From JANLSE01 sp038214135 (lineage in GTDB: Bacteria > Chloroflexota > Chloroflexia > Chloroflexales > Roseiflexaceae), in assembly GCA_038214135.1 (NCBI GenBank), contig JBBQSD010000004.1, positions 42,162 through 106,161 on the forward strand: a stretch of 64,000 nucleotides of DNA, written 5' to 3'. Within the stretch, counting starts at the first letter, position 1. Every line of letters begins with the position of its first letter. The notes beneath the pieces were generated by a model that saw only the letters and a program-made list of their open reading frames with translations, searched no databases and had not been told where the DNA came from. The position numbers and the translations under genes are program-made. Below are positions 26,847-36,542 of this stretch, piece by piece.

Positions 26847-28031
26847 CTACAACAACATCAACTCACGCTGGCGGGTCGAGAGAAATTCACAGCCATGTTC
26901 GGTGACGACAACATCCTCTTCGATTCCGACATAGCCAGCCGAGGTTGTGAGGCCCAGTTCGAGGGTGTACACATGGCCAACCTCGACAGTCATCAGCGGT
27001 GTGTTGCCATAGCGCTCCCAGCGTGGCCCAAGCAGTGGCCCACCATCATGGCAAGCGCGGCCCAACCCATGGCCAAGGGCATGCTTGTATTCTTCGTAGC
27101 CCTGATCGGTGACCACCTCGCGGGCGATCTGATCGATCTCGTAGCCAGCCACCCCCGGCTTGAGCGCTGCTGCTGCCGCATCAATCGCCTGAATCACCGT
27201 CGCAAATGCGCGCTTGATCTCTGGCGGTGGCGCACTTTCGCCAGGCCTCAGAACATACCACATGCGCTGGATGTCGGAACAGTAGCCATCCTGCTGCACC
27301 CCAAGATCCATATGCACAAGATGCCCCGGCTCAATGCGGATATCATCGCGTGGCCCAGCATGGCCCGGTTCCGATTCCGGCCCGCTATTGACGATTGGGC
27401 AGGCATCCCAGGCCCAGGCGCTCGGGAGACCGCGCGCCCTAAATTCGCCATGGACGAATGCGCCGATTTCTGCTTCGCTGCGGCCAACCCGAATTTGCTT
27501 CCCAACCAGATCAACAATCTCCTCGGTCGTCGCAATCGCAGCCCGAATACGTGCAACTTCTGATTCTGCCTTGCGAGCGCGTAATTTGCCAAGCAATGGC
27601 GCAGCACTCACAAATCGCGCCGGGTAGGGCGTATCGCGCAGTAACTCATTCAGAAGCAGCCACATGCCATAGGTTAACCCATCTGCCGTTTTGTCATCGA
27701 GGCTGTAGTTCAAGCCAATCAACTGCGGATCGAGTTCCTGCAATGCAGCGGTAAGTGGTGCAGTAATCCCTTCATCATAGCCAATCACCCGATCAAAAAC
27801 CCCCGTTGAGCGGATCTCAGCCGCATCATAACGCCCAACAATCGCAATCCGCGCACCGCTCCTATCGAACAAAAATGCCGAACTCCATGTCACATTCGCG
27901 CCAACCACCATCTCAACACCGGGATCAGGCGTAACTGTCGTCTCCCGAACGAATGTCAACCAGCAATCGATCCCTGTTTCATTGAGCAATGCCTGAGCTT
28001 GGGCAGCCTTTTCTTGGTAGATGGAATCCAT
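26847..28031 (-). CDS. M24 metallopeptidase (Xaa-Pro dipeptidase-like)
   Basis: The 394-residue protein has all five M24 metal ligands: Asp in VHMDLGV, Asp in YCSDIQR, His in HALGHGLG, Glu in YTLELGL and Glu in GIEEDVVV. It should remove N-terminal residues before proline or cut Xaa-Pro dipeptides in the cytoplasm. It starts at an ATG with GGAG 7 bases upstream. It contrasts with the degenerate homologue at 357-1718. No signal peptide is seen. Confidence 0.9.
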   Translation of the reverse strand: MDSIYQEKAAQAQALLNETGIDCWLTFVRETTVTPDPGVEMVVGANVTWSSAFLFDRSGARIAIVGRYDAAEIRSTGVFDRVIGYDEGITAPLTAALQELDPQLIGLNYSLDDKTADGLTYGMWLLLNELLRDTPYPARFVSAAPLLGKLRARKAESEVARIRAAIATTEEIVDLVGKQIRVGRSEAEIGAFVHGEFRARGLPSAWAWDACPIVNSGPESEPGHAGPRDDIRIEPGHLVHMDLGVQQDGYCSDIQRMWYVLRPGESAPPPEIKRAFATVIQAIDAAAAALKPGVAGYEIDQIAREVVTDQGYEEYKHALGHGLGRACHDGGPLLGPRWERYGNTPLMTVEVGHVYTLELGLTTSAGYVGIEEDVVVTEHGCEFLSTRQRELMLL

Positions 28032-28350
28032 TGAGTGCTCCTATCATTACACGAGAATAAGAACCAAGAACCAAGAACCGATGTAGGGTGCGGACCTGTG
28101 TGTCCGCCCAAGAACAACCAAGAACCAAGCAAGAGAACAAGGGTAGAGACGCAAAATCTTGCGTCTCTACGGCCCAACAAACCAGCTTGGAGATCCCATC
28201 AGGCGATTAGTCTATAGTTGAGAGCAAAATCATTAAACATGTGGAGTGCGGCAGACATGCTGCCGCTCGCGCAAGCATGGCTTGCGCATTCCATATATAT
28301 GCCCAACTATTCTGTCTGCCACTATCCTCGAACTCCTGACTCCTGACGGC
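28032..28350. repeat. Repeat-filled spacer
   Basis: The gap holds AAGAACCAAGAACCAAGAAC (28058 on), GTGCGGACCTGTGTGTCCGC (28086), a hairpin of GTAGAGACGCAA with TTGCGTCTCTAC around AATC (28143-28170), and GTGCGGCAGACATGCTGCCGC with a GCAAGCATGGCTTGC copy (28240-28288) split by a few bases. No gene is found. Confidence 0.65.
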
Positions 28351-29184
28351 TCACTTCGCCACATCGATCCACGCCGACCACTCCAGCTCAAGTTCAGGCA
28401 AACCCTTGCCATACACACCAGCATAATCAGCCGAACCTGGATCACCAGCACCACTCACATATAATCGATCAAATGACTCACGGCCATATGTGTTGATCAG
28501 AAATTCGACAAAGCTGGCCCATTGATAGTAGAGCGCGTTCATCGCGCCAACACCCAGGCCCGCATAATGAGTTGCCAATGGGTAAGAAACACCATTGCGG
28601 CGCTGATCGCGGACGTATGTGCGGAAATCGGGCTTCCCGGATAACCAATACCGCCCGGCTGCCCATGTCGCAACTCCTTCGGATAAAATCAGATCGGCAT
28701 GGAGATGCGGCGGCCCATAGCGATCCTGAGCGAGTTGATGGGTCATTTCATGGGCTAAAATCGCAACCGCCTGGCCACGGGTAATTGCATCACACGTGAA
28801 GACCTGCACATTACGAACATCGGTATAGGCAACGCCATGCAAACTACAGCCATTCTCAAGAATAACCGATGTCGTGACTGGCGCATTCAGGCCACTGCCA
28901 AACCGATTGGCTACATAGGCCAGCGCCTGTTCCAGATCGGTCTGTAGCTCGTTACGCTCATTTGTATACAGCCCATCATCGACGCGCAACTCCATTGCAC
29001 CAGGATCGATGGCAACCGATTGGGCCGCACCACGAATCATGGCCTGCTGCTGCGGCATTGCTCGCGTCCATGGCGAAAATGATGGTTCTGTGCTGCGCGG
29101 CCACCATAACACGCCCAGAATTACCAGCGATACTGCGGCAACCATCAGGGCATATACTGGAGTGGGCAGATTGCCAATCTTCAT
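28351..29184 (-). CDS. Membrane-anchored gluzincin-type metalloprotease (HEMTH)
   Basis: This 277-residue protein has one N-terminal helix (about 9-28) and an outer domain with the zinc motif HEMTH (LAHEMTHQLAQ, near residue 145) and a downstream Glu in ILSEGVATW as third ligand. This is the peptidase MA-like pattern. Two Cys (NGCSLHG and FTCDAI) may form a disulphide. It should be a surface protease of unknown substrate. No ribosome site is obvious at the ATG. Confidence 0.8.
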   Translation of the reverse strand: MKIGNLPTPVYALMVAAVSLVILGVLWWPRSTEPSFSPWTRAMPQQQAMIRGAAQSVAIDPGAMELRVDDGLYTNERNELQTDLEQALAYVANRFGSGLNAPVTTSVILENGCSLHGVAYTDVRNVQVFTCDAITRGQAVAILAHEMTHQLAQDRYGPPHLHADLILSEGVATWAAGRYWLSGKPDFRTYVRDQRRNGVSYPLATHYAGLGVGAMNALYYQWASFVEFLINTYGRESFDRLYVSGAGDPGSADYAGVYGKGLPELELEWSAWIDVAK

Positions 29185-29231
29185 AGATTAGAACATATGT
29201 TTGTATTCAGCAGGCCACAGTATACCATGCT

Positions 29232-30179
29232 TTAGCGTTTCATCAGCGCCACCAACGACAGGAATTCGTAGGCGGCCTGTGCTGCGGCATGGGCCGTCAC
29301 CTGGCCATGATCGAGTGCTGGCAGGACTTCCACAACATCGCCGCCAATCCATTGCACACCGGTGCATGCCCGCAGATACTGAAGCCCTTGAAAGGTTGTC
29401 GGGCCGCCAACTTCGGGCGTGCCTGTGCCTGGTGCAAACGCTGGATCGAAGAAATCGATATCGAAGGAAAGAAATGCCTTTGCCGCGCCAACCCGGTCTC
29501 GAACCAGTTCACCGATCATTTCGGGAGTTCGTGCAAGCAGTTTGGTTGTCGAAAGCATCGTGAAGCCCATATCGCGGGCGATCTGCAGATCTTCTGGGCC
29601 ATACAGTGGGCCACGCATACCAAGCTGAACCGATGATTCAGGCAACAATAACCCTTCCTCAACAGCACGGCGAAATGGCGTCCCATGGGTATACTTGAAT
29701 TTGCCATAGTAGCTATCCCATAGATCACCATGCGAATCGAACTGAACCAATGCCAATGGGCCATGCACGGCTGCCAGGGCACGTAATTCGGCCAATGCAA
29801 TACTATGATCCCCGCCAAGGCCAAGCGTGATGATGCCAGCTTCCGCCAGTGGTTGGAGCGTGGCCTTGATCGCCGCATAGCTCTCTTCAATAAAGCCAGG
29901 AATGATTGGCGCATCACCATAATCGATCATCGACAGCGTATCAAAGACCTGCACATCCAGTTCTGGATTGTAGGGCCGCAATAACACCGAGGCCGAACGA
30001 ATCGCTTCTGGGCCGAAACGGGCACCAACCTTGAATGTGGCACCGGTATCGAATGGCAACCCAACGATTGCAACATCCACATCCTCGGTCGTGCGGACAT
30101 GCGGCAGGCGGGCGAATGTACGAATACCAGTAAATCGCGGCGATTCCATCGAGTTGGCTGGTTGGTAGCGTGGCGGCAT
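29232..30179 (-). CDS. speB: Agmatinase/arginase family ureohydrolase
   Basis: The 315-residue protein has the two-manganese site of ureohydrolases: GGDHS, the DSHGDLWD form of DAHxDxxD, and SFDIDFFDP. It probably splits agmatine to putrescine and urea, though guanidinobutyrase or related activity cannot be excluded. I place the start at the ATG at 30179 because GAGG lies 6 bases upstream; a TTG at 30194 is also possible. It is a single gene with no neighbouring polyamine genes. Confidence 0.85.
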   Translation of the reverse strand: MPPRYQPANSMESPRFTGIRTFARLPHVRTTEDVDVAIVGLPFDTGATFKVGARFGPEAIRSASVLLRPYNPELDVQVFDTLSMIDYGDAPIIPGFIEESYAAIKATLQPLAEAGIITLGLGGDHSIALAELRALAAVHGPLALVQFDSHGDLWDSYYGKFKYTHGTPFRRAVEEGLLLPESSVQLGMRGPLYGPEDLQIARDMGFTMLSTTKLLARTPEMIGELVRDRVGAAKAFLSFDIDFFDPAFAPGTGTPEVGGPTTFQGLQYLRACTGVQWIGGDVVEVLPALDHGQVTAHAAAQAAYEFLSLVALMKR

Positions 30180-30224
30180 CACAGACCTCACCAATAGGCT
30201 GAAGCAGAGTACGAGCTATTGTAG

Positions 30225-30360
30225 CATGGAGAGTGCGAGGCCTCGCGCTCGCACGCCGCAGGGCATGGAGATCGCACCTGCGCCATTGGGCGGTTGTGGA
30301 GTGTGCAAGCCATGCTTGCGCTGCGGCAGCATGGCTGCCGCACTCCATACCCGCAGAGGA
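30225..30360. repeat. Imperfect GCAAGCATGGCTTGC-type repeats
   Basis: GAGTGCGAGGCCTCGCGCTC at 30230, GCAAGCCATGCTTGCGC at 30307 and GGCAGCATGGCTGCCGCACT at 30325 are consecutive short palindromes. The same units occur at 28240-28288 and 37239-37285. Confidence 0.55.
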
Positions 30361-30389
30361 ACAATCCCTGATTAGATACTCAGCTTTCA

Positions 30390-31499
30390 TCAGCCCACGA
30401 CATGTAGGTTCGGTACAGAATTATGCAAATATGGCGCTACCTGGCCAAGAAACCGCCCTGCAACCTGATCCCAATCATACTGCGCGACATACTCGCGCCC
30501 AAACGATCCAAGTACAGTACGGCGCTGTGGGTTGCCAAGCAGTTCGATCAGCGAACCGGCCAGCGCCGCGACATCACCTGGTGGAACTAACACTCCTGCC
30601 CGACCATCGGGAACAACCTCGGGAATTGCCGTCGTATTCGTCGCGACAATTGGCAATCCACTAGCCATTGCTTCCAGAAACGCAATCCCAAACCCTTCCT
30701 GTACGCTTGGCAAACAGAAGATATCGGCCTGCTGATAGGCCCGCGCAACATCGTCATCATCGGTAACCGCCCCAAGCAGCCGAACACTATCGCCAAGATC
30801 CAGTTCGGCAGCGAGATTGCGAATGGCCATATGCTCCGGCCCATCTCCGATAATCACCGCATGCGCCTGTGGGATTGCACGGCGAACAATCACCATCGCA
30901 CGCAACAGATCGGTAACTCGCTTGCGCGGGTACTGCCGTGCAACACACAGGATCGTCGCACCATCACTGCTGTGGGGTGTCGTCGCCGCAATCCGCTGCC
31001 AACGGGCCAGATCGATCCCTTCTGGGACGATACTTACGCGCTCGGATGGGACGCCATAATGGCACTCGATTGCCGAACGGCAATAGTCCGATGTCGTCAG
31101 CACACCCTGGGCGTGGCGGGCATTGCGCTTCTCAAGCCGGGAGAGGCTCCATAGCATCCCACGGATCTGGCCCTGCTCCTGGCGTGCTTCTTCTGCCAAT
31201 ACGCCCTTGATACTCACCAAGTATGGGGCTGGCATCGCGGCTCGGCCCGAGAACAGGAATCCATCAATATCAAAACCGATCACCAGATCATATGGCAACC
31301 GCCGCAACAGCGCCGGAATCTGTAGATTAAACAGCATGCGGCGGAGCGTCAGATTCTGCGGCCATATGCCAATTGGTGCAATTCGGCTTACGCGCACACC
31401 GCGCCGTTCGAGCGCATGCTGAAGCCCGCCAATTGCAACCGCTGTCCCACTTCCTTCAGCGCTTGTTTGCAGCCACGAATCAAGAAAGGCGATGTGCAT
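30390..31499 (-). CDS. GT4-family glycosyltransferase (last gene of operon)
   Basis: This 369-residue GT-B enzyme has VSIVPEGIDLARW, ILCVARQYPRKRVTDLL and VQEGFGIAFLEAMASGLPIV, where the EGFGIxxLE motif holds the retaining GT4 nucleotide-sugar contacts. It should move a sugar onto a surface glycan. It lies 3 bases after the previous gene and ends a four-gene minus-strand operon with FkbM and two duplicated GT4 genes. Confidence 0.9.
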   Translation of the reverse strand: MHIAFLDSWLQTSAEGSGTAVAIGGLQHALERRGVRVSRIAPIGIWPQNLTLRRMLFNLQIPALLRRLPYDLVIGFDIDGFLFSGRAAMPAPYLVSIKGVLAEEARQEQGQIRGMLWSLSRLEKRNARHAQGVLTTSDYCRSAIECHYGVPSERVSIVPEGIDLARWQRIAATTPHSSDGATILCVARQYPRKRVTDLLRAMVIVRRAIPQAHAVIIGDGPEHMAIRNLAAELDLGDSVRLLGAVTDDDDVARAYQQADIFCLPSVQEGFGIAFLEAMASGLPIVATNTTAIPEVVPDGRAGVLVPPGDVAALAGSLIELLGNPQRRTVLGSFGREYVAQYDWDQVAGRFLGQVAPYLHNSVPNLHVVG

Positions 31500-31502
31500 G
31501 AA

Positions 31503-32744
31503 TTACTCCTGGTGTATCCAGATCATGTCGATGGCTTGCCGAATAGCGCTACGCAGCGGTTCGAGGGTATAGCGGGCTGCATTGGCAGAACCGCGCCGAA
31601 TCAGATCAGCGCGCAATCTGGCATCGCGTTTCACCAGCAGAATTGTGTCGGCAATCGTCTGCGCGCCAACAAAGAACTGGTAGCCACCCGCTGTGTGAAT
31701 CGCGATATCAATGGGATCGAGCAGAATCGCGCCATCGCCAGCGACTTCCGCAATCGCACCACCATCATTCGTCACCGCAACTGGAACACCACACGATTGC
31801 GCCTCAAGTGTGGCCAGTTCAAAAGCTCCACCAAAGGGCGCATTCACCACCAGATCACACATATTCAGGCGTTCCACATAGCTATAGTGTTCGGGAATAG
31901 CTGGGCGTGTTGGCACGGCACTATTGAGTATTGCCAGATTTGCAGGTTGGTACGGAATGCCATTCAGTTGCCGAAAGCGTGTTGGAGGAAATAGCACCTG
32001 ATCAGTAATACCAAGCTGTTCGGCGATATCCTCCAGATTCCAGCCATTAAACCACACATCCTCGTGCTTCGATTGGCAGTGCAAATACAGAACAATATCA
32101 GCGCCATCAGCGCCAACGCCAGCCTGAACCAAGCGCTGAAGTGCTAACATCACCCGTGGTTGCTGCTTGCGCTCGACATTCCGGCCAAATACGCCGACCA
32201 CAAACCGATCACTCAATCCAGCCGCCCGCCGCAATGCTGCTCTATTCGGCAATGGCTGAAAGATTGATCGATCAACCGGATGTGGCGCGGCGATCACATG
32301 ATCCAAGCCAATACTGGCACAATAGCGGGCGGCAGTATATGTGGGTGTGATCCCAACCTGCATTGTTCGCAAGAGATCCAGGTCACCGCGATTGAAGGGC
32401 ATGCTATCAATCACAAAATGGGTCATCACCGGCCCATTCCAACCATCGGCCCGTGCATGGCGCACAAACCGGCAGACAGCAGCCAGATCATAATGAACAA
32501 ACAGCACATCAGGGCGTTCTTCCGCCAAGAATGAGCCAAGCTGCTCTATCGCTTCTTTCTGATCGCGGGGCATTGGAACAATCCGGCATGGGTAATCTGC
32601 CGGATCGAATGCCTGCCCTTGCGCGCATACCCCAAACACCACCGTCTCGTGGCCAAGTTCAGCCAGTAGGCGGACAAGATGCAGTGCAAGCGTGCCAAAG
32701 CCAGTTGCCACCGAGGGCGATTCAGAGATAAGGCCGATCTTCAT
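31503..32744 (-). CDS. GT4-like glycosyltransferase, tandem copy A
   Basis: The 413-residue protein starts MKIGLISESPSVATGFGTLA and is nearly collinear with its neighbour, sharing long identical stretches such as DRFVVGVFGRNVERKQQPRV (20 residues) and QSCGVPVAVTNDGGAIAEV with only one or two changes. VFGRNVERKQ and EAQSCG are donor-site segments of GT4 enzymes. The ATG overlaps the upstream gene's stop as ATGA. The pair arose by tandem duplication. Differences cluster around 85-105 and 255-290, so acceptors may differ. Confidence 0.85.
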   Translation of the reverse strand: MKIGLISESPSVATGFGTLALHLVRLLAELGHETVVFGVCAQGQAFDPADYPCRIVPMPRDQKEAIEQLGSFLAEERPDVLFVHYDLAAVCRFVRHARADGWNGPVMTHFVIDSMPFNRGDLDLLRTMQVGITPTYTAARYCASIGLDHVIAAPHPVDRSIFQPLPNRAALRRAAGLSDRFVVGVFGRNVERKQQPRVMLALQRLVQAGVGADGADIVLYLHCQSKHEDVWFNGWNLEDIAEQLGITDQVLFPPTRFRQLNGIPYQPANLAILNSAVPTRPAIPEHYSYVERLNMCDLVVNAPFGGAFELATLEAQSCGVPVAVTNDGGAIAEVAGDGAILLDPIDIAIHTAGGYQFFVGAQTIADTILLVKRDARLRADLIRRGSANAARYTLEPLRSAIRQAIDMIWIHQE

Positions 32745-33994
32745 ACGGGCATATCTATCATCGATACCTGATCGATAGACAGCAACGCTCGACGAATGGC
32801 ATCTGCAAGCACATCAATGTGATAGCGTGATGCATTGATCGCGCCACGGCGAATACAATCAGCCCGCAAGATCGGGTTCTGTTTGACTTCCAGAATCGCA
32901 TCGGCAATCGTCTGCGCACTCACAAAGAACTGGCGGCCACCCGAACTATGGATCGCAATATCAATGGGATCGAGCAGAATCGCGCCATCGCCAGCTACTT
33001 CCGCAATCGCACCGCGATCATTCGTCACCGCAACCGGAATACCACACGATTGCGCCTCAATCGAGGCCAGTTCAAACGCACCATTGTAGGGCACATTCAC
33101 CACCAGATCACAGAGATTCAGGCGTTCCACATAGCCATACTCACTTGGAATCTGTGGCCGATCCGGGGTGGCAATAGTCGTCATATCCAGATCCGTCGCA
33201 TCGGATTGATAGGGAATACCAATGAGCTGCCGGAATTCGGGCGGCGGGAACAGCACGCGATCCGCAAGACCAAGCTGCTCGGCCACATCGTGGAGGTTCC
33301 AGGTGCTGAGCCAGGGATCATCATTTTTTGGCTGGCAGTGCAGATACAGAACAATATCATTGCCAAGGCCAGCTTGAACAAGGCGTTGGATGGCCAGCAT
33401 GACTCTCGGCTGCTGCTTGCGCTCAACATTCCGGCCAAACACGCCAACCACAAATCGATCACGCAATCCTGCCGCCCGGCGCAATTCCGCCCGATTTGGC
33501 AAGGGATGAAAGATCGATTGATCGACAGAATATGGTGCGGCAATCACATGTTCGATACCAGCACTGGCACAATAGCTGGCCGCCGTCACCGTCGGGGTGA
33601 TAGCAACATCAACGGTTCGCAATACATCCAGCAGATCGCGGCTGACGGGCAGGCTATCGATCACAAAATGGGTCATCACCGGCCCATTCCAGCCATCTGC
33701 TCGCGCACGCTCAATATACCAACAGGCAGTCGATAGATCATAATGAACAAACAGCACATCCGGTTGTTCCACCGCCAGAAACGATCCAACCATCTCGATT
33801 GCCACCAGTTGATCACGAGCAATTGGGACAATCCGGCATGGATAATCGGCGGGATCGAATGGCTGATTGATCGCAGAGATGGCAAACACCACCGTCTCGT
33901 GGCCAAGTGCTGCAAGCAGATTGATCAACAAACGGGCACGAGTGCCAAACCCTGTTGCAACAGTTGGAGATTCGGTAATCAGTCCTATCTTCAC
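32741..33994 (-). CDS. GT4-like glycosyltransferase, tandem copy B
   Basis: The 417-residue protein starts with GTG (MKIGLITESPTVATGFGTRA) that overlaps the FkbM stop as GTGA. Its C-lobe has VFGRNVERKQQPRVMLA and FELASIEAQSCGIPVAVTND. It is the sister of copy A. Compared with A it has an extra DATDLDMTTIATPDRPQIP region near 280. The operon order is FkbM, B, A and then the third GT4. Confidence 0.85.
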   Translation of the reverse strand: MKIGLITESPTVATGFGTRARLLINLLAALGHETVVFAISAINQPFDPADYPCRIVPIARDQLVAIEMVGSFLAVEQPDVLFVHYDLSTACWYIERARADGWNGPVMTHFVIDSLPVSRDLLDVLRTVDVAITPTVTAASYCASAGIEHVIAAPYSVDQSIFHPLPNRAELRRAAGLRDRFVVGVFGRNVERKQQPRVMLAIQRLVQAGLGNDIVLYLHCQPKNDDPWLSTWNLHDVAEQLGLADRVLFPPPEFRQLIGIPYQSDATDLDMTTIATPDRPQIPSEYGYVERLNLCDLVVNVPYNGAFELASIEAQSCGIPVAVTNDRGAIAEVAGDGAILLDPIDIAIHSSGGRQFFVSAQTIADAILEVKQNPILRADCIRRGAINASRYHIDVLADAIRRALLSIDQVSMIDMPV

Positions 33995-34836
33995 GAGTGT
34001 TCCTCTTCCTCTACACAGATCGCCTGAATACGCGCAAGGCGCGCCTCCAGCAGTTTCAACCGCCGCTCAAGATCAACAACCTCGGCCCGGCGATAGTTAT
34101 CCTGCGCGCTGACCGGCAGCGCAAAGATCTCGATATGCTCGGCTTTATCGCCCCGCAGATAAAAGCGGTTGACACCATTGAACGTTGCGAATAGATAGCC
34201 GTGTTCGAATAAGATTGGTTCCCATGCCGCATGCGTTGGAGTCGTTGAGTTTGGGGCCGTTGATTCAATCACGAACAGCTCTGGTCGCCAGCGATCAAAG
34301 GGGAAGTTCCGAATAACAGTATCCTCGAACCCCTCGACATCAAGCGAGACAAAATCTGGTGCGCTCACGCCATATTCATCAATCAGTTGTGGTGTCGTGA
34401 TCGCACATACCGCCAGCTCTTGCACTGTATAGCCAGCCTGACGATGGCGCACTGCCAGTTCTGCATCGAATGTTGAAAGCCCACTCACATTCAGCCGATC
34501 CCACATGCTGCTCGTCAGATTCAGGGCAATCGGCGCGTTGTGCTGCGCTTCCCGGATCGGTTCGTGCAACACCGAATAGAATGTCACCACACCCGGCGTA
34601 TCCAGGATCGCCACTTGCACATTCCGATCTTCGGGCCGGGCCTGTTGAAACGCCTGGTGTAATTGTGGAACCGGCTCGATATTCGCGCCGCGCCAACCCT
34701 TCTGATAAAAGAAATAGGTATTATTCTCAATTACTGGATGATACGCACCAATATCAAGAAATGATCCGATCCGATCACCAAAATACCGATTGATCAGCAT
34801 ATCCTCGCCATTCTGAGAATAGGAAATATTCGACAA
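33991..34836 (-). CDS. FkbM-family methyltransferase
   Basis: From a TTG at 34836 the product is 281 residues and begins MSNISYSQNGEDMLINRYF, the typical opening of FkbM methyltransferases. I prefer this start because AGAGGAG lies 8 bases before it, while ATG or GTG codons further upstream lack a ribosome site. The SAM site is FLDIGAYHP, and SLDVEGFEDTVI is the second family motif. The last 40 residues (VVDLERRLKLLEARLARIQ) form a coiled coil. It probably O-methylates a sugar made by the downstream glycosyltransferases. Confidence 0.85.
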   Translation of the reverse strand: MSNISYSQNGEDMLINRYFGDRIGSFLDIGAYHPVIENNTYFFYQKGWRGANIEPVPQLHQAFQQARPEDRNVQVAILDTPGVVTFYSVLHEPIREAQHNAPIALNLTSSMWDRLNVSGLSTFDAELAVRHRQAGYTVQELAVCAITTPQLIDEYGVSAPDFVSLDVEGFEDTVIRNFPFDRWRPELFVIESTAPNSTTPTHAAWEPILFEHGYLFATFNGVNRFYLRGDKAEHIEIFALPVSAQDNYRRAEVVDLERRLKLLEARLARIQAICVEEEEHS

Positions 34837-35190
34837 AATCAATGCTCCTCTCAGCACAGGGCTGGTCGTTTCGAAGAGAACAAAGCCTGGATCAATAATC
34901 AATGCTTGCACAATGCACACCCAATCATACTCAATAGTCATTGCATATGCAATAAGTTGCAAGTAGCTGGGTACACACACTCTACAGGTATACGACGTAC
35001 GGCACATTTTGGCTTCATTATTGCAAACAATTACATGTTCAATAGCGTGGTAGGATAGCAGCGTTTATCAGAGGGTTAAAGGCAAAGGTTGATACCTAGC
35101 GCACGGCTGAAGATCTGCCATTAACCTTGCACAAGCATCATTCTGACTCCTGACTGCTGACTCCTGAATACTAAAGACGATAGAGGAATC
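34837..35190. other. Divergent spacer before FkbM operon and GHMP kinase
   Basis: The gap is AT-richer near 34930-35050, with palindrome TTGCATATGCAA at 34942-34953, and must hold promoters for both directions, but I see no clear box pair. TCTGACTCCTGACTGCTGAC repeat units are at 35142-35168. The kinase ribosome site is a weak GATAGAGGAATC. Confidence 0.45.
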
Positions 35191-36192
35191 ATGCGTATCT
35201 ACAAATCCAAAGCACCAATGCGAATCGGTTTTTTCGGCGGTGGAACAGATATCAGCCCCTATGCCGAAGAGCATGGCGGGAAGGTGTTGAACTGCACCAT
35301 TAACTTGTATGTGCGATGCATGCTGCGCCATACCGGCGACACAGGAATCGTCGTTCGTTCACTCGATCTCGAGGAGGTCAGCCGGAATATGACGGGACGT
35401 TGGGAGGGGCGTTTGAGCCTGCCCCAGGCGGTTCTGGATGCCGTACCAGCAGCACAGGGTGCCGAAGTCACCATGTTCTCGGATGTACCGCCTGGGAGTG
35501 GGTTAGGGTCTTCCTCAGCCTTAGTGGTGAGTATGCTCAAGCTGATCACAAGCGCATACAATATCCCCAGCGATCCCCACGAACTGGCTGAACTTGCCTA
35601 CCGAATCGAGCGTGTCGATCTTGGCATTCCTGGTGGGCGGCAGGATCAATATGCAGCTGCATTTGGTGGAATGAGTGTCTACTATTTCGGCGGCGAACAT
35701 GTGATCGTCGAGCCTGTGCTCAGCGATCCGACCGCACTGCTCGAACTCGAGAGCTCACTGCTGATTGGCTATGTTGGCGACCGTAAACTGCTGACGCATC
35801 ACCTGGTTGAGGATCAGGTGCGGCGGCTGAAGGATGGCAACACACTGCGCTACCACGATGAAACCAAGGCATTTGTGGACCAAGCAGTAAAACTGTTGCG
35901 CGGGCTGAAGATCGCCGATTTTGGGCGGCTGCTCCACGATGCCTGGGAGGTCAAGAAATCATTTTCACCCTACATCGCCCCGCCAATTGTGGATGAGATA
36001 TACGATCTAGCACGTAAGCACGGAGCATGGGGTGGCAAGATCACTGGAGCTGGCGGCGGCGGATTTATGGTCTTTGCATGTCCATTTGATCGGCGTCTCG
36101 AATTGGAGCGAGTGCTTAGCGAGGCTGGCGTAATTATGCGGCCATTCTCATTCACCACCCAGGGCGTGCATGCATGGAGCGTTGAGGCCTGA
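35191..36192 (+). CDS. GHMP kinase, heptose-7-phosphate kinase-like
   Basis: The 333-residue protein has APMRIGFFGGGTDISPYAEE, DVPPGSGLGSSSALVVSML and KITGAGGGGFM, the three GHMP motifs in the form of HddA-type D-glycero-D-manno-heptose 7-phosphate kinases. It also has GRQDQYAAAFGG, a conserved substrate segment. It would make a heptose 1,7-bisphosphate for nucleotide-sugar synthesis, matching the GT genes opposite. A fucose-kinase-like activity cannot be excluded. No other heptose genes are present in the window. Confidence 0.85.
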   Translation: MRIYKSKAPMRIGFFGGGTDISPYAEEHGGKVLNCTINLYVRCMLRHTGDTGIVVRSLDLEEVSRNMTGRWEGRLSLPQAVLDAVPAAQGAEVTMFSDVPPGSGLGSSSALVVSMLKLITSAYNIPSDPHELAELAYRIERVDLGIPGGRQDQYAAAFGGMSVYYFGGEHVIVEPVLSDPTALLELESSLLIGYVGDRKLLTHHLVEDQVRRLKDGNTLRYHDETKAFVDQAVKLLRGLKIADFGRLLHDAWEVKKSFSPYIAPPIVDEIYDLARKHGAWGGKITGAGGGGFMVFACPFDRRLELERVLSEAGVIMRPFSFTTQGVHAWSVEA

Positions 36193-36542
36193 AAAATGAG
36201 TATTCAGGAGTCAGGAGTCAGGAGTCAGAATGCGAGAGCGAAAGCAATAGAACAAGAGAGCAAGAACCGACAGCAAGAACTCGCCATCCAGACAGGGTGC
36301 GACGGATTCTTCTGCAATGAACCACCATGCCCAACCATCGCGTAGGGGCGAACCGCGTGTTCGACCACATGGGGCAGTGCAACACCATCATCGTGGGCAG
36401 ATACATTGGTCGGCCCTTACACAATGACCAGCATGGGCAGCGGTGCAGAACGTTCCGTCACACCCTCCAGACACGCTGACATGGCGAATGTGCTTGATGA
36501 TGCAGTACCCTTCGATCAAGCATATGTCACCCGGTCACCCGA
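36193..36542. repeat. Repeat-filled spacer between convergent genes
   Basis: TATTCAGGAGTCAGGAGTCA begins at 36203, then GGGGCGAACCGCGTGTTCG and ACCACATGGGGCAG near 36343, and a TGGGCAGATACATTGGTCGG unit near 36396. These are family members seen elsewhere. I see no gene or strong terminator. Confidence 0.55.

Noticed and set aside
34837..35007. Extra N-terminal 57 codons of the FkbM protein
   Set aside because: The TTG at 34836 has a good ribosome site and gives the typical family start; the upstream part is Cys-rich and unlike the family.
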